Source of the DNA: Dicaeum eximium
Taxonomy: Eukaryota > Chordata > Aves > Passeriformes > Dicaeidae
DNA length: 64,000 bases
Direction of reading: 5' to 3'
NCBI GenBank assembly: GCA_013396995.1
Contig: VWZP01006004.1
Span: forward strand, 1,017,304-1,081,303
In this document: in pieces, positions 27,911-41,072 of the stretch
Numbering within the stretch: the stretch's first letter is position 1
Layout of the letters: every line of letters starts with the position of its first letter
Made by a program: the position numbers and the translations under genes
Notes under the pieces: model-generated
What the model saw: the letters and a program-made list of their open reading frames with translations, nothing else
What the model was told of the DNA's origin: nothing
Database searches by the model: none

Positions 27911-30440
27911 TAAGTACCTGAATTAAATAATTTAAATTACAAATCACAGCATAGTTCTAGATAAGGCAAAAGTAACTCAGAAACATCCTGCAGTAATCTA
28001 TTAAGTTATATTAATGAGTGGATTTCTTTATTGTTTTTAGCATTACATTTCTGTTTTTTGGTAAGGATGGCACAAAGAAGAGCTTGTGTCCCTTTTTACA
28101 GTCCTCATTAAAACACTAGGTAGACCAAGTCAGGTAAGGACAAAATGTAGAATCTTTATTTTCATTTAATTCTGGCTTAATAGAAATGGAAGCTGGACTT
28201 TTAAAAACCTGAGATTTAAAAAGTGACACTAAACTTCAGTGGCTCCTTTCTCCCCAGTCTCATCTTTTTTCATCCTTTGATTAATTATTACCTCAAAGCA
28301 GAAGTATCTATTGTGATAATTCACGCTGGCTGCTGGGATTGAGGCTTACTCTTGGGAAGGTGAAGGTCGATGCTTCTCTCTGTGCCCAGCCCACCAGCAG
28401 TGACTCAGCAGCTCTCAAAAACCCTGAGATGCCGCAACTTCTTCAGCTTTAATGGTAAAAAAAAAGAAGCAGCTGAATCTATTCGGGTCTGATGCGAGGT
28501 GAGGCACTTTTGACAACGGGGCTTCTGCCAGAACTCAGCTCCAGGAGGAAAGGCTGGAGGTGGGAGCTGCCCCTGGATGGACACAGAGTAAGGGAAGGGC
28601 TCGTGGGGGTGCACTGCCCTCTCTTGGATTTCGGAAGGAACAGGAACAGCCCCATCCCCATTGGTGCTTCCCGAGTTTGCTGAGGTGATGTTCAGAGTAA
28701 GAAGGGATTGTTTCTGTACGCTGTTGCCTCTTAGGAAAAATCTTCTCCCGGCACCTCTGGACTTTGTGTACCCCCATTCATATCAAGTAGGGTTAAGGGA
28801 GAGAACAACTGGATCACATCTGCACACGTGTCTCAGCCTCATGTTTGCTTTTCTTGAGTCTTTATTGCACTGACCCAACCCTATACCTGGGACTTTGGTG
28901 ATATATAGTACACACCACCACATAAAATATTTGTAAGTTGTTTTTCATACATACACTCATTCATTTTCTCTAGTAAAAGAACCACAGATGATTCCCACAG
29001 ATAATAAAAAATACAGCCTTTATGGCTACTTTATTCTGCAGTCACTTTTGGCCTGTTATGAACATCTTGAATAATACAGAACAGGTAAATGGATTTTTTT
29101 TTCCCACCCACTAGCCAGCTTTTTTTGTTAAACAACATTCATCAAGATGCCAAATGCAATTCTCAACAACTCTTTTATTAGGAATGCTGTCCAATCTCAG
29201 CTTTCAAAAACATTGGCAGATGGTAATTTTTCTCTCTTTAAAGATAGTCCTTTGCCATCTAGTATTCTGGTGACAAGAAATTGTCTTATCACTCAATGAG
29301 CACTAAATCTTCCTTGGGTGCAAACAAGATTGAATTCACTGTCTGAACCTTTTGCCACATCATTTCTCCTACATTTAAACAGCCAACTTGAGGAAGATGA
29401 TTGTAGCCTACCAGTTATGGACCTCCTGTGGGTTCTTGGGGGAAGTGATGATAGTTTCCACTCTCCTCATCTGGATTCAGTCATCATGACTATGGTTTTC
29501 TTTGGGAGCAGCTTTAAGTAAGTTACACTCCATATCAGCAAAGTGCAAGCTGATTTAATGAGTTTGGGTTATGCAGCCTTGTATGAATAAGAACTTTCTT
29601 CTTAAGGCACTGGGTAACAGTTGCAAAACAACTCGTTCCAGACATTTTCCTTGTATTAAAGAGGTCATTTCTACTTCTGAGACCATTCTGATCCAGGTCA
29701 TCATTCAAAGGCAATATTCTTCTATTTTTCTTCAATGTTAGAAGAGTAATTCTGTCACTGGAGTCTTTTCTTTCCTTACAAAATTGCTGCACTTTCTGAG
29801 TTAGCAAGAACTCCTGGCAATGAAATACTCCACAATGCCTCAATTGAATTATTGGTGTATTATTTTAATGGTGTCCTAATGAAATTGCTCAGCAACAAAC
29901 CTTGTCGTTTAGCTGGCATTAGAGACAGCTTCGAAACTGTCATCTCTAGCTCATTTCATGTTTTCATTTAGGTGCTCATACTGTTACCCAATTTATTCAA
30001 ATCAGAAACTTGGGCCTAATTTTAGTGGCATTACTCATGTGCATAGTTCTACAGAAGCTGCTGTTAGCCCATAAGGAAAGATTTTTAAAACCTCATGGAA
30101 GCTTCAGTCTCCTCTTTTCCTATTAATACCCAACTAAATGCTTGTCTTATTTCTTATGTAGTTTTGTCTCTAATTTGTTTGCTCTTGCAAGCATGTACTG
30201 CTTCCAGCAACTCAGTCCTGTAAAAGGAATGGGTCTAATTTGCTTTACAGTAGTGTTGCATTTATTTCAGAATTTCATGACCAAAGCAGATCCTTTCTTT
30301 GGATTTTTTCACTTTGTATCTTATTTTATGTCTTAAGAAAGATTAAGCAATGAATGAGTTCAATTAAATAAAAGCAGAGCATGTTTCTTTGAATGCATGT
30401 GTGGAGTGCTGAATCTGGAGGACCAGATTCTCTCTTTACT

Positions 30441-30554
30441 CACTCATACACAGTTTTACAGACAAACTTTCACACTCACTCTTACACACTCTTGTACACT
30501 CTTGCACACATTTACACACTTTTGCTCTTGCACACTCATGCACACACACTCACT
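30441..30554. repeat. (CACA/CACT)n imperfect repeat
   Basis: About 110 bp of CACT, CACA and TTGCACAC-type units (TCTTACACACTCTTGTACAC, then TCTTGCACACATTTACACAC). It is an interrupted minisatellite-like stretch of a roughly 10-bp theme ACACTCTTGC. It opens spurious histidine/threonine-rich frames on the + strand. Confidence 0.88.
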
Positions 30555-31894
30555 GAAAAAGGCAATCCAAATTCAGAAGTGATATGTGAAGTGGCAGAAA
30601 TGCCATTTCAATATGCTGGGATTCCACAGCACTGATCCTCCTACTGTCAGTGACCATGTGAAAAAACCAAACCCCACAATCCTCTGAAGTTATTCAGAGA
30701 AGGTGGGAAAAAATGAAGCTCTTTAGAGAATTTAGGTTAGGAATGCCCTGCTTTTGTTAGGAGTGGGACATTTCTGGTTTCTGTTGCTGATTTCCTCTTT
30801 TGTTGTGTCTTGTGAGAAATGTTTGTTCTGTGTGGGTCACCAGGGTTGAGTCTATGCATGACACTTGTGATAGGTAAGGAAAGTGAAGGTTCTTTCAGTG
30901 GATTTGACCTGATTTGCATTTTATCCTCATTTCTGGTCAGATAATACCTGTTGATATATCAGAAGTGAATGAAGAAGCATGTGACTCCATGAAATAGATT
31001 TGTTGGGTTTTTTTTTTTTAATTCTGTTCTATTTCACTTGTACTATGCTCTTTCCTAAGAAGTATAAGCAAAAAGCTGGTCCAAGTAAAGATATGAGTGG
31101 CCAACATAAAAGACTGAGAGTAATTCTGGACTTCTTTTACTAAGCCACTAAATCTAACATTCACAGCCGATTTAAAAGGCTCACAATTCCATCTCTAGAA
31201 GCAAAATCAGAGTCCCCTAGCTAAAAATTCCTGGGTTTCTTTGTGGTGACAGCAATAATACATGTAATTGTCAATGGCAATATCATCAGCAGAGTTAGCA
31301 CTGAAAAAGGGGTGAAAAAAGTGTGGGCAGTCTTAAGGTCTATAAATTATGTTTGGTTTTCATTTGTCACTTTTGTGAAAAGCAAATCACGTTTCTCCCC
31401 TTTTAGGGGGAGATGATTAATGGGTGCCTTGCATTTGGTTGCAAAAGCTTGTGTCAACTGTATTGGCTTTTTTTTTTTTTACAGAGGAAAAAAACCCATC
31501 CATCTGGAGCAATAGGAAGTGCAGTGTGTGCTTGCGCTGCCTGGTGTGAATAAGCAGATTCTGATCATTGCTGAGCACTGATCTGAACAGGGAGTAATTA
31601 CTCTTGGTGGGGAGAAGTAGTCTTTGCTCCTACTCACTCTTCACTTTTGTTTAACATAAGACAACAATAAACCAGACCAGAGGCACTCTAAGGTTGGTCT
31701 CCCACTACAAAGGCCTTTTACTGGAAGTGAGAGGCAGATGAATGTAGCTCTTCTTATTCCTGTTAATAACTTAATTTTGTAATGGTAGAGTCAGAGGTAG
31801 TTAAAAAACTGTCAATGTGAGAATCATGGGCCCAAGTCTTCCCACACAGCCCAACCAAGCTGATAAAGTTATTGTTGTGTAAGTGGGGGGGCAG

Positions 31895-32175
31895 GGGTTG
31901 GTCATTTCTCTCAGCTCTCTCAAGCAATAGGACGAGGGGAAATGGCCTCGAGTTGCACCAGAGGAGGTTTAGATCATATACTAGAAAAAATTTCTTCACT
32001 GAAAGAGTGGTCAAGCATTGGAACAGGTGGCCCAGGGAAATGGTGGAGTCATGAACTGTGGAAGTGTTTGGAAAGAGTGTGGATGTGGTGATCAGGGACG
32101 TGGTTTAGGAGTGGAGTTGCTAGTGTTGGATTAATGGTTGGACTTGATGATCTTAGAAGTATTTTCCAGTATTTT
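31895..32175 (+). mobile_element. CR1 LINE 3'-end fragment, sense
   Basis: Recognisable CR1 order on the + strand: CAAGCAATAGGACGAGGGGA, AATGGCCTCGAGTTGCACCA, GAGGAGGTTTAGATCATATA, AAAATTTCTTCACTGAAAGA, GTGGTCAAGCATTGGAACAG, TGGCCCAGGGAAATGGTGGA, then TTGGACTTGATGATCTTAGA and TTTTCCAG near the end. This is the untranslated 3' region of a truncated element. Its TTGATGATCTT / TTTTCCA ending is of the same sub-type as the antisense copy at 18568. The left boundary is approximate. Confidence 0.9.
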
Positions 32176-33033
32176 TGCCTTTTATCCCATGGCAATTTCA
32201 CATTCTTTGGCAAGGGAATCTTCAAAAATCTTATTTGCCTTCATGAGCTAGGTAGCCTTTCCCTACAGGCTCTAAGGACCTGGATAAATTAAGGGTATGA
32301 TTCTCATATGCAAATGTCATGTTGATTTTTTTGTGATGTTTGGAATAGACTCATCCAAAAAACAGTGTTAGCTGGGAAAGCAGTAATATGCTGTATTACT
32401 TACTGTTAAAGCATAGCAAGATGTTTGATGGAGCTGCTCACATTTCAGGAAATTCAGCATGGTTTCGACAGTGAAGCCCGAAATGATGAAAATAGTTTCT
32501 ATCTAATCTCTTTATCTTAGGTGTTCTTAGCTATTAAAGTTTATGGCATCTAAACTTAGATTAATTTTTGTTGTTGTTCTGGTTCTGGTTTTCATGCTTT
32601 TCTTGTTCAACATATTTGTGTCTGGTTGTATTTTCTGTATAAGCAGCTGCATAAAGTCAACAGGTAATAGACCACTTTAAAGCAGAAATTGGGTTAATTT
32701 ATTTAAAAGGAAATTCTAAAGAGTACTTACTCTGTATCTCATATGCTGCAACAAAAAAAGCATTAAAATTAATTGTACTTTCCCTCCTTTCCCATTTATA
32801 TTCCAAGCAACTTAGGCAATAAAACTAAACCAACATGACTGCAACTACATTAGGATGTAGGGCAGTTCAGTGAAAGTGTGTCTGTAGAATGAAATGGTTG
32901 ATGTTGAGATGACATCTGCCCTATGGGCATTTTGGAGGTAGAGGGTCTGACTTCAGAATAGTGCTAACATGATACTGTGATCTGAATGCCCAGAACAGTG
33001 GTTGGAAAACATGAGATGCACTCCTGAGGTGTA

Positions 33034-33115
33034 TCACAGAATCAGTGAATGGTTTGTGTTGGAAGGGACCTTAAAGATCACTTAGTTCCAACCCCCTGCC
33101 ATGGCAGGGAATGTT
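33034..33115 (-). mobile_element. CR1 LINE short 3'-end fragment, antisense
   Basis: About 80 bp beginning ATCACAGAATCAGTGAATGG, then TTGGAAGGGACCTTAAAGAT and TTCCAACCCCCTGCCATGGC. This is the reverse complement of the extreme 3' end of a bird CR1, close to consensus. The insertion is very short, a common outcome of early termination of target-primed reverse transcription. Same sub-type as 26421 and 54190. Confidence 0.9.
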
Positions 33116-34730
33116 CTGGCTAAGTTTCCTTGAAAATGAATTAATTTCCTGTGCTCTGAGATCACTGTGACCTGAGTCAGAACACAAGGACTTGCTACAG
33201 AGGTTTCCCCAAAATTTTGGAGCGCTAATTTCAGAAGCACACTCCTGGTGTGCTGTGAAAGGTTTATATAAATACACGTAGCCTTCTTCTCTTGTTTTGA
33301 CTTACTTTTCATACAGGTATCAATTTATTCTACTTATCCAATAAATGCTATGTTTTGGGCTTGTAACTCTGATTATTTACACACAGATATGTCGTAATGA
33401 AATGTTTGCTTATCTTATAAAACCACGATGCCGCAGCAGTGATGCGAGCAGTGACTGATAGCTCCAGCTTGTTTTGCTTTATGACACGTGTGCAGAGTGA
33501 TTAGCAATACAAGGTACAACAGAGGAGCAGATAGTGCTGAAAGCTGGTCCTTAGCTGGCAATCTGACTGGTGCACAGAGTCATCCATCACCTCCCTGCCC
33601 TGTCTCCCACTCTGTGTGTGCCCTCGCATAAATTCACGGCAGTTCTGCACGGCTCTGCCACATCTGAGGTGCTGTTGGCACAGGAAACAAAGCTGGTGTG
33701 TCCTGAAGCACTTTTACCTACAGAATGGCTGCTTATCACAAAGCAAAGCCAAGGCTCTTGGAGACCAGAGAAAACAAAGTGCTAATAGCCCAGGGTGGTA
33801 GTTAGCAAATTAAAGCGAAAGTTTGTTTTGGCACTTAATTTTATTGACTGGGGAAGTATTAGGTGCTTCAGTGCCTCAACAGTTTCTCCCTCCATTCCCT
33901 TTTTAAGAAAGGAAGATAAGAGCACTTTGACACTTCAGAGGTGTGGCCTGACAGAAAATGTGTTAAGGCAGTGAAGTGCTTGGATGTGACAGTGATGAGG
34001 TGGGATGAGTTCCTTGCCCAGGTAGAGAGAAGTGTGTGAGACTAGAGTGGATCTTGATTAACAGCTTGCCTTAGAGGCACAATCCAAAGTCAGTGGCAAG
34101 GCTCTTATTAACTTCAGGGAGCTCGGATCAAGCCCATTGATTTGTGCTTATTTCTGCTCTAGTTGCTCTAGTCCAAATTAATGCTGTGCTGTGATATTTG
34201 CAAATACCAGCATAAACAAAATCCACTCAAGAAGGAAGTAATAAAAATAGGAAAATCATAATGCTTGAATCACAGTGCTGAATCAATAAATGTTAAACAT
34301 AGGAACCTAGTCCCAGAAATTAGTGTGAGAAGAAAAGGGAACCAACTGATAAACATGGAAATCACATTAATTATATGCTTGGAATATTTGAAAGTGATAA
34401 ATGAAAAGAAATGTTTAAGAATGCACATTTTCATTATTAATTTCTAAAGTAAATCAAATATAATAGGAGATTCTACTTTTATGCTACAATGGAAACATTA
34501 CCCTATTTTATGTTAGGGATATAGTGGGTTGTGTAACTGGTCTGAGATTATTCAGGGTCTGAAAGTTCAGGGGTTTTGCAGAACCCCAAACTTCTAAGTC
34601 AGAGGCCAAATTGTTATGCTGCCAAGGAGGTTTCTAGAGACAGAAAAAAGATTTGGCAGCTGCTCAATAAGGAAGGAGATATTCTGTGCCGATTACATGT
34701 GTATTTACACCTTCACATACAATAGTTCTT

Positions 34731-34763
34731 TAGCATCTGGTGTCTCACAGACACCAGATGCTA
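34731..34763. repeat. Perfect hairpin, 15-bp arms, 3-nt loop
   Basis: TAGCATCTGGTGTCT, loop CAC, then AGACACCAGATGCTA. All 15 arm positions pair. Pairing stops exactly at both outer edges. It is intronic, about 1.2 kb upstream of the first SORCS1 exon seen here. It is too short and tight-looped for a typical miRNA precursor. Confidence 0.95.
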
Positions 34764-35973
34764 TGCTTCCTTTTAATTCCTAGGAAGTGAGTTAAGTTGT
34801 GTCTAACTCTGCCTGCCTAAGTGAAAGAAGAGAAGGAAATTGAGTGTGTGATTTTTGCAGTGCTCAACTCCAGATAGGAATTTGTTCTGAGAAATGCCAG
34901 GTGTAGATATTTTCATTTCAGGCTTGTCTAAAAACAGATCAGTGTTTGCCATTTGCAAAGCAACTTAGAAAAAATAAAATAAAAATGCTAATGAATCAAG
35001 CCTTTAATACCTTTCCAAAACAAATATTCTTTAAAACTTTTCATATTTTTCAGTCGTGATGCCTCATTCCCATTCCTTAGGGGTATTACTCTGTTGCTTG
35101 CTGAAATACTGGAACAATCTCTTTTTACTGCTCAGACCTCTATATTCCTTCATGCAGAGACACATGAGAGAAGTAACTCATTATTGCCACTGATTCATCA
35201 GCAATGCAGACCAATTAATACCACAGCTGATGAGGTGAAGTAGCTACTACACACCTAAGCTGTGTATCTTTTGTCACTCCTAAACTAACCCTCCTGGAAA
35301 AAGCTAGAAAGCAAATTTACTATGCAGAGATTATTTTTGATAAGCCACCAAATCTACAATTCAAAGCACCGTAGAAACTGAAGGTGGAGAGAGCCCAGCA
35401 CGTTATCAAATGTGTTCTCATGGCAAAGCAAGACTGATTGTTGCAGGTAGCCAGGTAATATTTTAGGCAGACAAACTGCCTTCTCTGAAGTTTCTGCCAG
35501 AGTCTAACAAGATCAATCATTAGAGATCAGCCTCTCTTCTCTCTCTGTGTTTTGGATTTCTTAACACCTACAGTGTTAAGATCACCAGATTAAGACACCT
35601 TTTTGTCTCCCACTGCAACAGATCATTCTTGAAAACCCTAGCAGCCCACTGTGCCTGCCTGGTAACTTTTGTACTCTAGTGTTAAAAATTTCAGGTTTAA
35701 TTTTTCAAATAAGCTAAGCACAGCTTTATTTAGTTCTGGTTTAACTAGTGGTAAAGTCATTCTGCCTATTTGATCATACATTATGTTTTTATATACATAG
35801 CTGGAATGTACTGTTTTCATTACTGAAACATTGGCTATAGTAGTTTTGACATTACATTGAAGCATTTTGTAATAGTCAAATATAATCAGCTTCTCTGAAG
35901 TTCCTGGCTGCTTGCTTAGTTTTCCATCTGACTCCTCTTAACCACTGTATTTTCATCTCTCCCTTCTGTATAG

Positions 35974-36132
35974 ATTATGCTGCTGACTGATCCAGAAGTT
36001 GAAAGCAGCTTATTAATCAGTTCTGATGAAGGAGCCACCTATCAAAAATACCGTCTGAACTTCTACATCCACAGTCTGCTCTTCCACCCCAAACAGGAAG
36101 ATTGGATCTTAGCCTACAGCCAAGATCAGAAG
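35974..36132 (+). CDS. SORCS1: SORCS1 internal coding exon (VPS10 propeller, Asp-box blade)
   Basis: Seen: a 159-bp open segment between a pyrimidine-rich acceptor ending TATAG (35969-35973) and a GTAAGA donor at 36133. It is exactly 53 codons, phase 0 at both ends. It reads IMLLTDPEVESSLLI, then the Asp-box SSDEGATY, then KYRLNFYIHSLLFHP, and ends AYSQDQK. The in-frame triplet just upstream is TAG, so coding cannot extend left. Family knowledge: this is the VPS10 domain of SorCS receptors, a luminal beta-propeller that binds neuropeptides, growth-factor precursors and membrane cargo. SorCS1 is a type I neuronal sorting receptor linked to trafficking of APP and synaptic receptors and to insulin secretory granules. 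Compared with the human protein as I remember it, only I-to-V (DPEVE) and Q-to-H (FYIHS) differ. SORCS3 is very similar here, so the paralog call leans on the third exon. The open frame runs on into the intron to 36366, but the strong donor and family boundary support the end given. Confidence 0.95.
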
Positions 36133-39100
36133 GTAAGAGTTGTGGGTTTGAATGCTTGGGGGGAACCCAGAGCTTCTCCATCTCCCTGTACTGAGAGAGA
36201 TGCTGCAGAGCATTCAGGACAGTCTTCAGGGTGGCACCAGGACAGTCTTTGGAAATGCCAGTTTGGTATTTCCAAGCAGAAAGCATTGACCAAGCCTCAA
36301 TGTAAAGGTCAAAGTAAAGGATGTGGGCATCTGCTGTGTTCCTGGGGCCTGGCCCTCTATTACTGATCTGGCAGTCTGTGTTCATTCATCCATCCCTTTG
36401 GCAAATTGTGTGACAGGCAATGGGCAGAGAAGACAGCTAGGATCCTTCACAAACCTCTAATGAGGCTTTTGGCCTCTTATTCGACAATTCTCTTCCCCCA
36501 GTTTAGTATCAGCTCCAAGAACAGTATAAGACACTCCTTGTTCCTCTCTGGTTGGCATATTTTCAAGTAGTTTTTGATTTTCTAAGAGGAAAAAGTAGCA
36601 GTGAATCAATTTCCTTTGAAGGCCAGTTCCTTCAGTATGGGTAATCCATCAGCCAAATAAATATGCTGTGAGATTTGCCTTCATTTTTTGCTGCCCAACC
36701 TAACACAGCAGCACAGGACATTTTGTGGAGAAGTCATTGTTGGAGTTTTTTGAAAATCAGACACATCAGTACAAGCCAGTTTTCTAAAGGCAAAGGATTT
36801 GATAGACCTCAATCTGTTTACTTCAACAAAAAGCATATTGATGGAAAACTATATTGTTGTGCATAAATGTTTCAATGGGGGAAGACAAATCATAGGAGTA
36901 ACCATTTCAATTTAGTGCTAAAAACTTCTAACAAAAATTGGTGGTTAGGAGTCAGTGTCAGATAAACCCAGCTGTAAAGTAACTAGCCTTTGGAGTAAAC
37001 TGCTTAGAGAAATTGCAGATTTCACATCCTGACGTTTCAAAGTTTTTGAATAAAACTGGAAAAAGACCAAAAGAGTTGGTTGAGCTCCCTGCAAGGGTAA
37101 AAAAAAAATGAAATATCCTGACATTTAGCATATAGGCTTTTACACAAAACAATTTAGTGGTCTCCTTTTTGTTTTGTGTATGATGAGTCTATAAAAATAG
37201 AATCTGTGAATAGAATCAATAAGCTAACTATTGGCTGAATTGTTCAGGTTACACATTAATGTAAGGAACAACATAAATGTTTGAAATCTGTTATGTCTTC
37301 TATCTATGTAGTAAAATAACTGAACTACTAATTTTCATTTTGCATAGATTAGGCTTGTCGTTACTCTTACTGTAAGCCTGAGAAAACAAAGGCATAAGGA
37401 AACTGAGTAAGTAGGTGAGGTTGTAAAATGATCATATTGAAATTTTTGGAATGTTTTCTTCCTTCACTTTACACTCAAAACCAGAATCCTTCCAGGACTG
37501 TAGCTTGGTACCCTTTGCAGCTGGGAAGTGCATCTTGCCTCCCAATTCTTTCTGTACAGTCAGTTCCATGCAATACTTTTCACTCCCCCCTCTCACAGCA
37601 TTTTGTAAAGTGTACTATGGTTATACTCTGTTCAGAGGAATGTGCACATTAAATTATTTCTCTGTGTTCAGTATGTAATTAGACAAGGCCAAAATGTTTC
37701 CTTTCCCTTGTAGCTGTTGGGTTCTCTGGACTGATAGGAAACAGAACAGAAGCTGGTCTCTGTTGTCTTTTTAGGACCATTGGTATGAAAGTTACTGTGT
37801 TTAATAACAGGAAATTTATTACATGAAGATCAATGAAACTTTCAGAGGGAACTTTGTCAAACAAAAGTGGCATATAGGAGAAAATTCATTTCAATTGTTA
37901 GGGTATTCAGTCTGGTCAGGAAATAATGCTGAATTAGGGGCCATGCAGCTAAGGCTTATTTAATTTATGATTGATGGCTACCAAGGAGGATATCATTGCT
38001 ATTTAATAGGAAATGCCCACTCTTCCACAGAATCCTAAAAGACAACTTTGATACAAGAACAAAGGTCTGTTTGTGTGTTAACATGTATTTATGGGGGTTG
38101 GTGCTGGAATTGTGTGTAGGGGGTGTGTGTGAGGTGTTTGGGGAGAAAGGATGTGGGATGTATTATAAAATTTTTTTTATTATGGAATTGAGTAGCAAAT
38201 TGAATAACTCTTGGTAATTCAATACTGTAGTTACAAGACAAAAATCAGGTAGCACAAAGTCTGTAGATCTGTACCAATTAACTCCAAAATAGAATTTGAG
38301 AAGTACACTGAATGGGTATGAGTCACAGCCCTGGTTTCTACTTTAAAGCCTAATGGATACATTTTCTGACTTCAACAAGCTTTGCCCAAGAAATGTAGAG
38401 GGTAACCAGCAGGCAAAGAGTATTAATCAGCTTGGACTAAATTAAATGTAACTCGAACTAAGGATCAAGTCCAGCCTATGGCTAAGTGTAAATGACTCCC
38501 ATTGTTTTCGTGTCTGTGTGTCCAAAGGCAGAGTTTTCTCAGAGTAATTAAGAGGTCCTGCAGGTATTTGGATAATTGCAATGGGAGCTGAGGGGTGCTT
38601 TGCAACAAATGACACTGCTGTTAGCTATTTCCTGATCTTGTGCTAAGGCCGTATTTAAGGGAAGAGGATCCATTACTCCTTGGATTCCAGGCGCTGTGTG
38701 CTTGCTGACTCGAGAGTCACCCAAGGAGGCAAGGGAAACTGATCTGCATGGTAAGGAGTTTACATTTTGATGCTAACTTTGATGCTACTGACAGAAGAGG
38801 CTGTGAGGGTTTTCTTGATGGAGACTTTGAAGAGTAAATTAGATTTTGACCAGTTAGGATTGGTGCAGTCATTTAATTTTGCTGTTGACAGGAGGGAGGT
38901 GATAATCAATTAGAAAACACTTTTACATCCTTCTAGCAAGCCACTTGATTGTTGTCATCCATTTGCATCGTGTTCTTGCAGCAGATGGGATGGGGAAAAT
39001 CAGGTGGTGAATAGAGCAAGAGCTGGAGAGACAGGAATCACATTGGATCTGGACTGTTCTGGTTCTCAGGAGTTTTCCATCCAATTGAGGATTGATGAGG

Positions 39101-40880
39101 ACAAAGCCAACAGTAGTGGATGCCTCTCATTGCTCAGTTATAATAAACAGTAAATGGGTCACACAGAATCATTCCTCAATCTCTTCACAGCCCACTGAGT
39201 CTACCACTATGATTAGATCTTTTCTTATTTGTTTGAATAGGGATTTACTCAATGGCAAGGAAATCTGTTTTAGCTGAAGTAATTTTATGTCCCAGTTTCT
39301 TGGGTGTTGATTGTGAGTGAATGTGGTTAATTAGTGGGGTTCAGCTGATGAACAGTAGCTCATTAAGCTTCAGTGACTCGGTTGCTTTTTGTATCTTTCT
39401 CCTGTGTCTCTGCCTTGGGCAATGGACTTGAATTACCACTGCTGACAGACCAGTCCCTAATTCAGTCATGGCTTTTTCCTGCCAGTCTTGAGGAAAAAAA
39501 AAAAGAGCGGCAAACCATCTGCTGCCTGCACTAATTGCTTCATGATTGCATTAATTGCTCTGGCTGAAAGTACAGTTGTTACTTGGCTGATTCTTACCAC
39601 ATAATTGCAGAACTACTGCATGCTTCTCCATTTTCTGCATAAAAGAGTTACAAATCAGAAGGAAGCTCCAGACACAGTAAAGCAGTGCTTGTGAGGCAAA
39701 GGCTTTTTGGAGGTCTTGTACATGTAAGCTCTCGTGGGTTTAATCAGCTTGCTTGTAGAATGAGGGGCTGTATTTTATGGGAGTATTACTTATGTATTAC
39801 TGTGTAATCTTCAAAAGTGGTTTGCTGTGTAATCAGACCGTGGAATAGAAGAGCCTCTAGTTCATGTGGAGACATCTTCTGCTATTCAGATGGGTCAGGC
39901 ACACAGAGGAGTGGTTAGTAATCAGCCAGGAATAACAGAGCTATTTGGGGAGATGAAATAAAGGTGAAATTGGGAAACACAAGTCAGACAGGCAAAATGC
40001 AGAGTCGTAATCGCCCAGCTCAGGAATAAGTGCACAAAGGCACTCAAGTACTGAAAGGCAGCAACACAGGCTGAAAAGCAGGTTTAAAATGGAGTTATTG
40101 TTGCTTCTCCACTCTTATTTTAAAGTAACTCTTGAAAAGCAAGGCACCACAAATTAAAGGAGCCTTGTCAACATAGCACTAGTAAATGAAGAAGTTTGTT
40201 TTGTTTTGTTCTTCTTTTCTTTCTTTATTCATTTTGGTCTTTTCCATCTGCCTATCTGCATTTACTATGTGTATCATGCTGAAGATGAGTGTTAGGGACT
40301 GATTCGTCTCTGTATTTCCAAAGTGCTGAAATTTGGCAAATCAAGATTCTGATTTGAGACAGCATACCTTCTGACATCAAACCATATCATCTTCTTCAGT
40401 TTCCTGCATTGAAGGATGTCCACTCCTCATACATGTAAGTGGAAAAGAAAGGTATTCTTATATCTGGGATGACAGAGAAACCACTTAGAGAAGAGATACA
40501 GATTCATATGGCCACAGGACATCTGTGAGAGAGCAGGCCAACACTTAAAAATACCTTCAGCCCCATCTATCCATGTGTTTTGGTGTAATACTTGTGTCTG
40601 ACAGTAGAGCATCTGCCATGGATGTAGGAGTATTCACTCTTCAAGATGTGATGGGCTGCTCTGATTACACTCCGTAATCTTAAAACCTTTTATTTCACTG
40701 CATTAGGATCTTTTGAGGCTGTGCCAGCTTGGAAAAGGATCACATCCAGGTTCCTTTCGACATAAATTATTCTTTTTCTATTTATAAACTCTCAATTTCA
40801 GTGGCAACAGTAATTTCTTACTTAGACCAGAGAAGGGAGAATAAAATCCAGATTAATTTTCTCAGAAATTGCATCATAGG

Positions 40881-41072
40881 TAAAAAAGAAAAGGAAAAAA
40901 AAAAAAAGCCACAACAAAACCACAAAACCAAAACAAGCCAACCAAGTGAAATAACAACAACAAAACAAACAAACAAACAAACAAAAACCCACAAAAACAA
41001 ACAAAACCCAAAAAATAGGAAAACAACCCAAACACCAACAAACAGAAAAACCCAACAAAAAACCCAAAAAAG
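40881..41072. repeat. A-rich tract with (CAAA)n microsatellite
   Basis: About 190 bp almost free of T, made of A runs and CAAA or CCAAA units, with a regular stretch ACAAACAAACAAACAAACAA near 40966-40985. It creates a lysine/threonine/glutamine-rich frame on the + strand (40729-41136) and a phenylalanine/cysteine-rich frame on the - strand. Neither is a gene. Confidence 0.93.

Larger units (their letters stand above)
1..35973 (+). other. SORCS1: SORCS1 upstream intron, 3' portion (partial)
   Basis: This is the long intron preceding the first visible exon, and its donor lies left of the window. I looked for the expected preceding exon of the family (a short VPS10 segment ending in NKRK before IMLLTDPE) and did not see it, so this part is probably all one intron. 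It is AT-rich with no supported gene. It holds five CR1 LINE fragments (18568, 26421, 27785, 31895 and 33034), simple repeats (408, 5735, 7571, 7760, 8308, 15068 and 30441), two small tandem duplications (25711 and 26365), hairpins at 10942 and 34731, and a CpG-rich patch near 28487. Outside these I see only unremarkable intronic sequence. Open frames of 60-150 codons occur throughout on both strands; none has family likeness, splice support or a preserved domain. Confidence 0.85.

Noticed and set aside
38093..38157. Four G-tracts in a GT-rich segment
   Set aside because: The loops between tracts are about 11-21 bases, too long for a convincing quadruplex.
38678..38732. CTCCTTGG/CCAAGGAG arms around TGACTCGAGAGTCA
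   Set aside because: Short arms with a long spacer; easily expected by chance.
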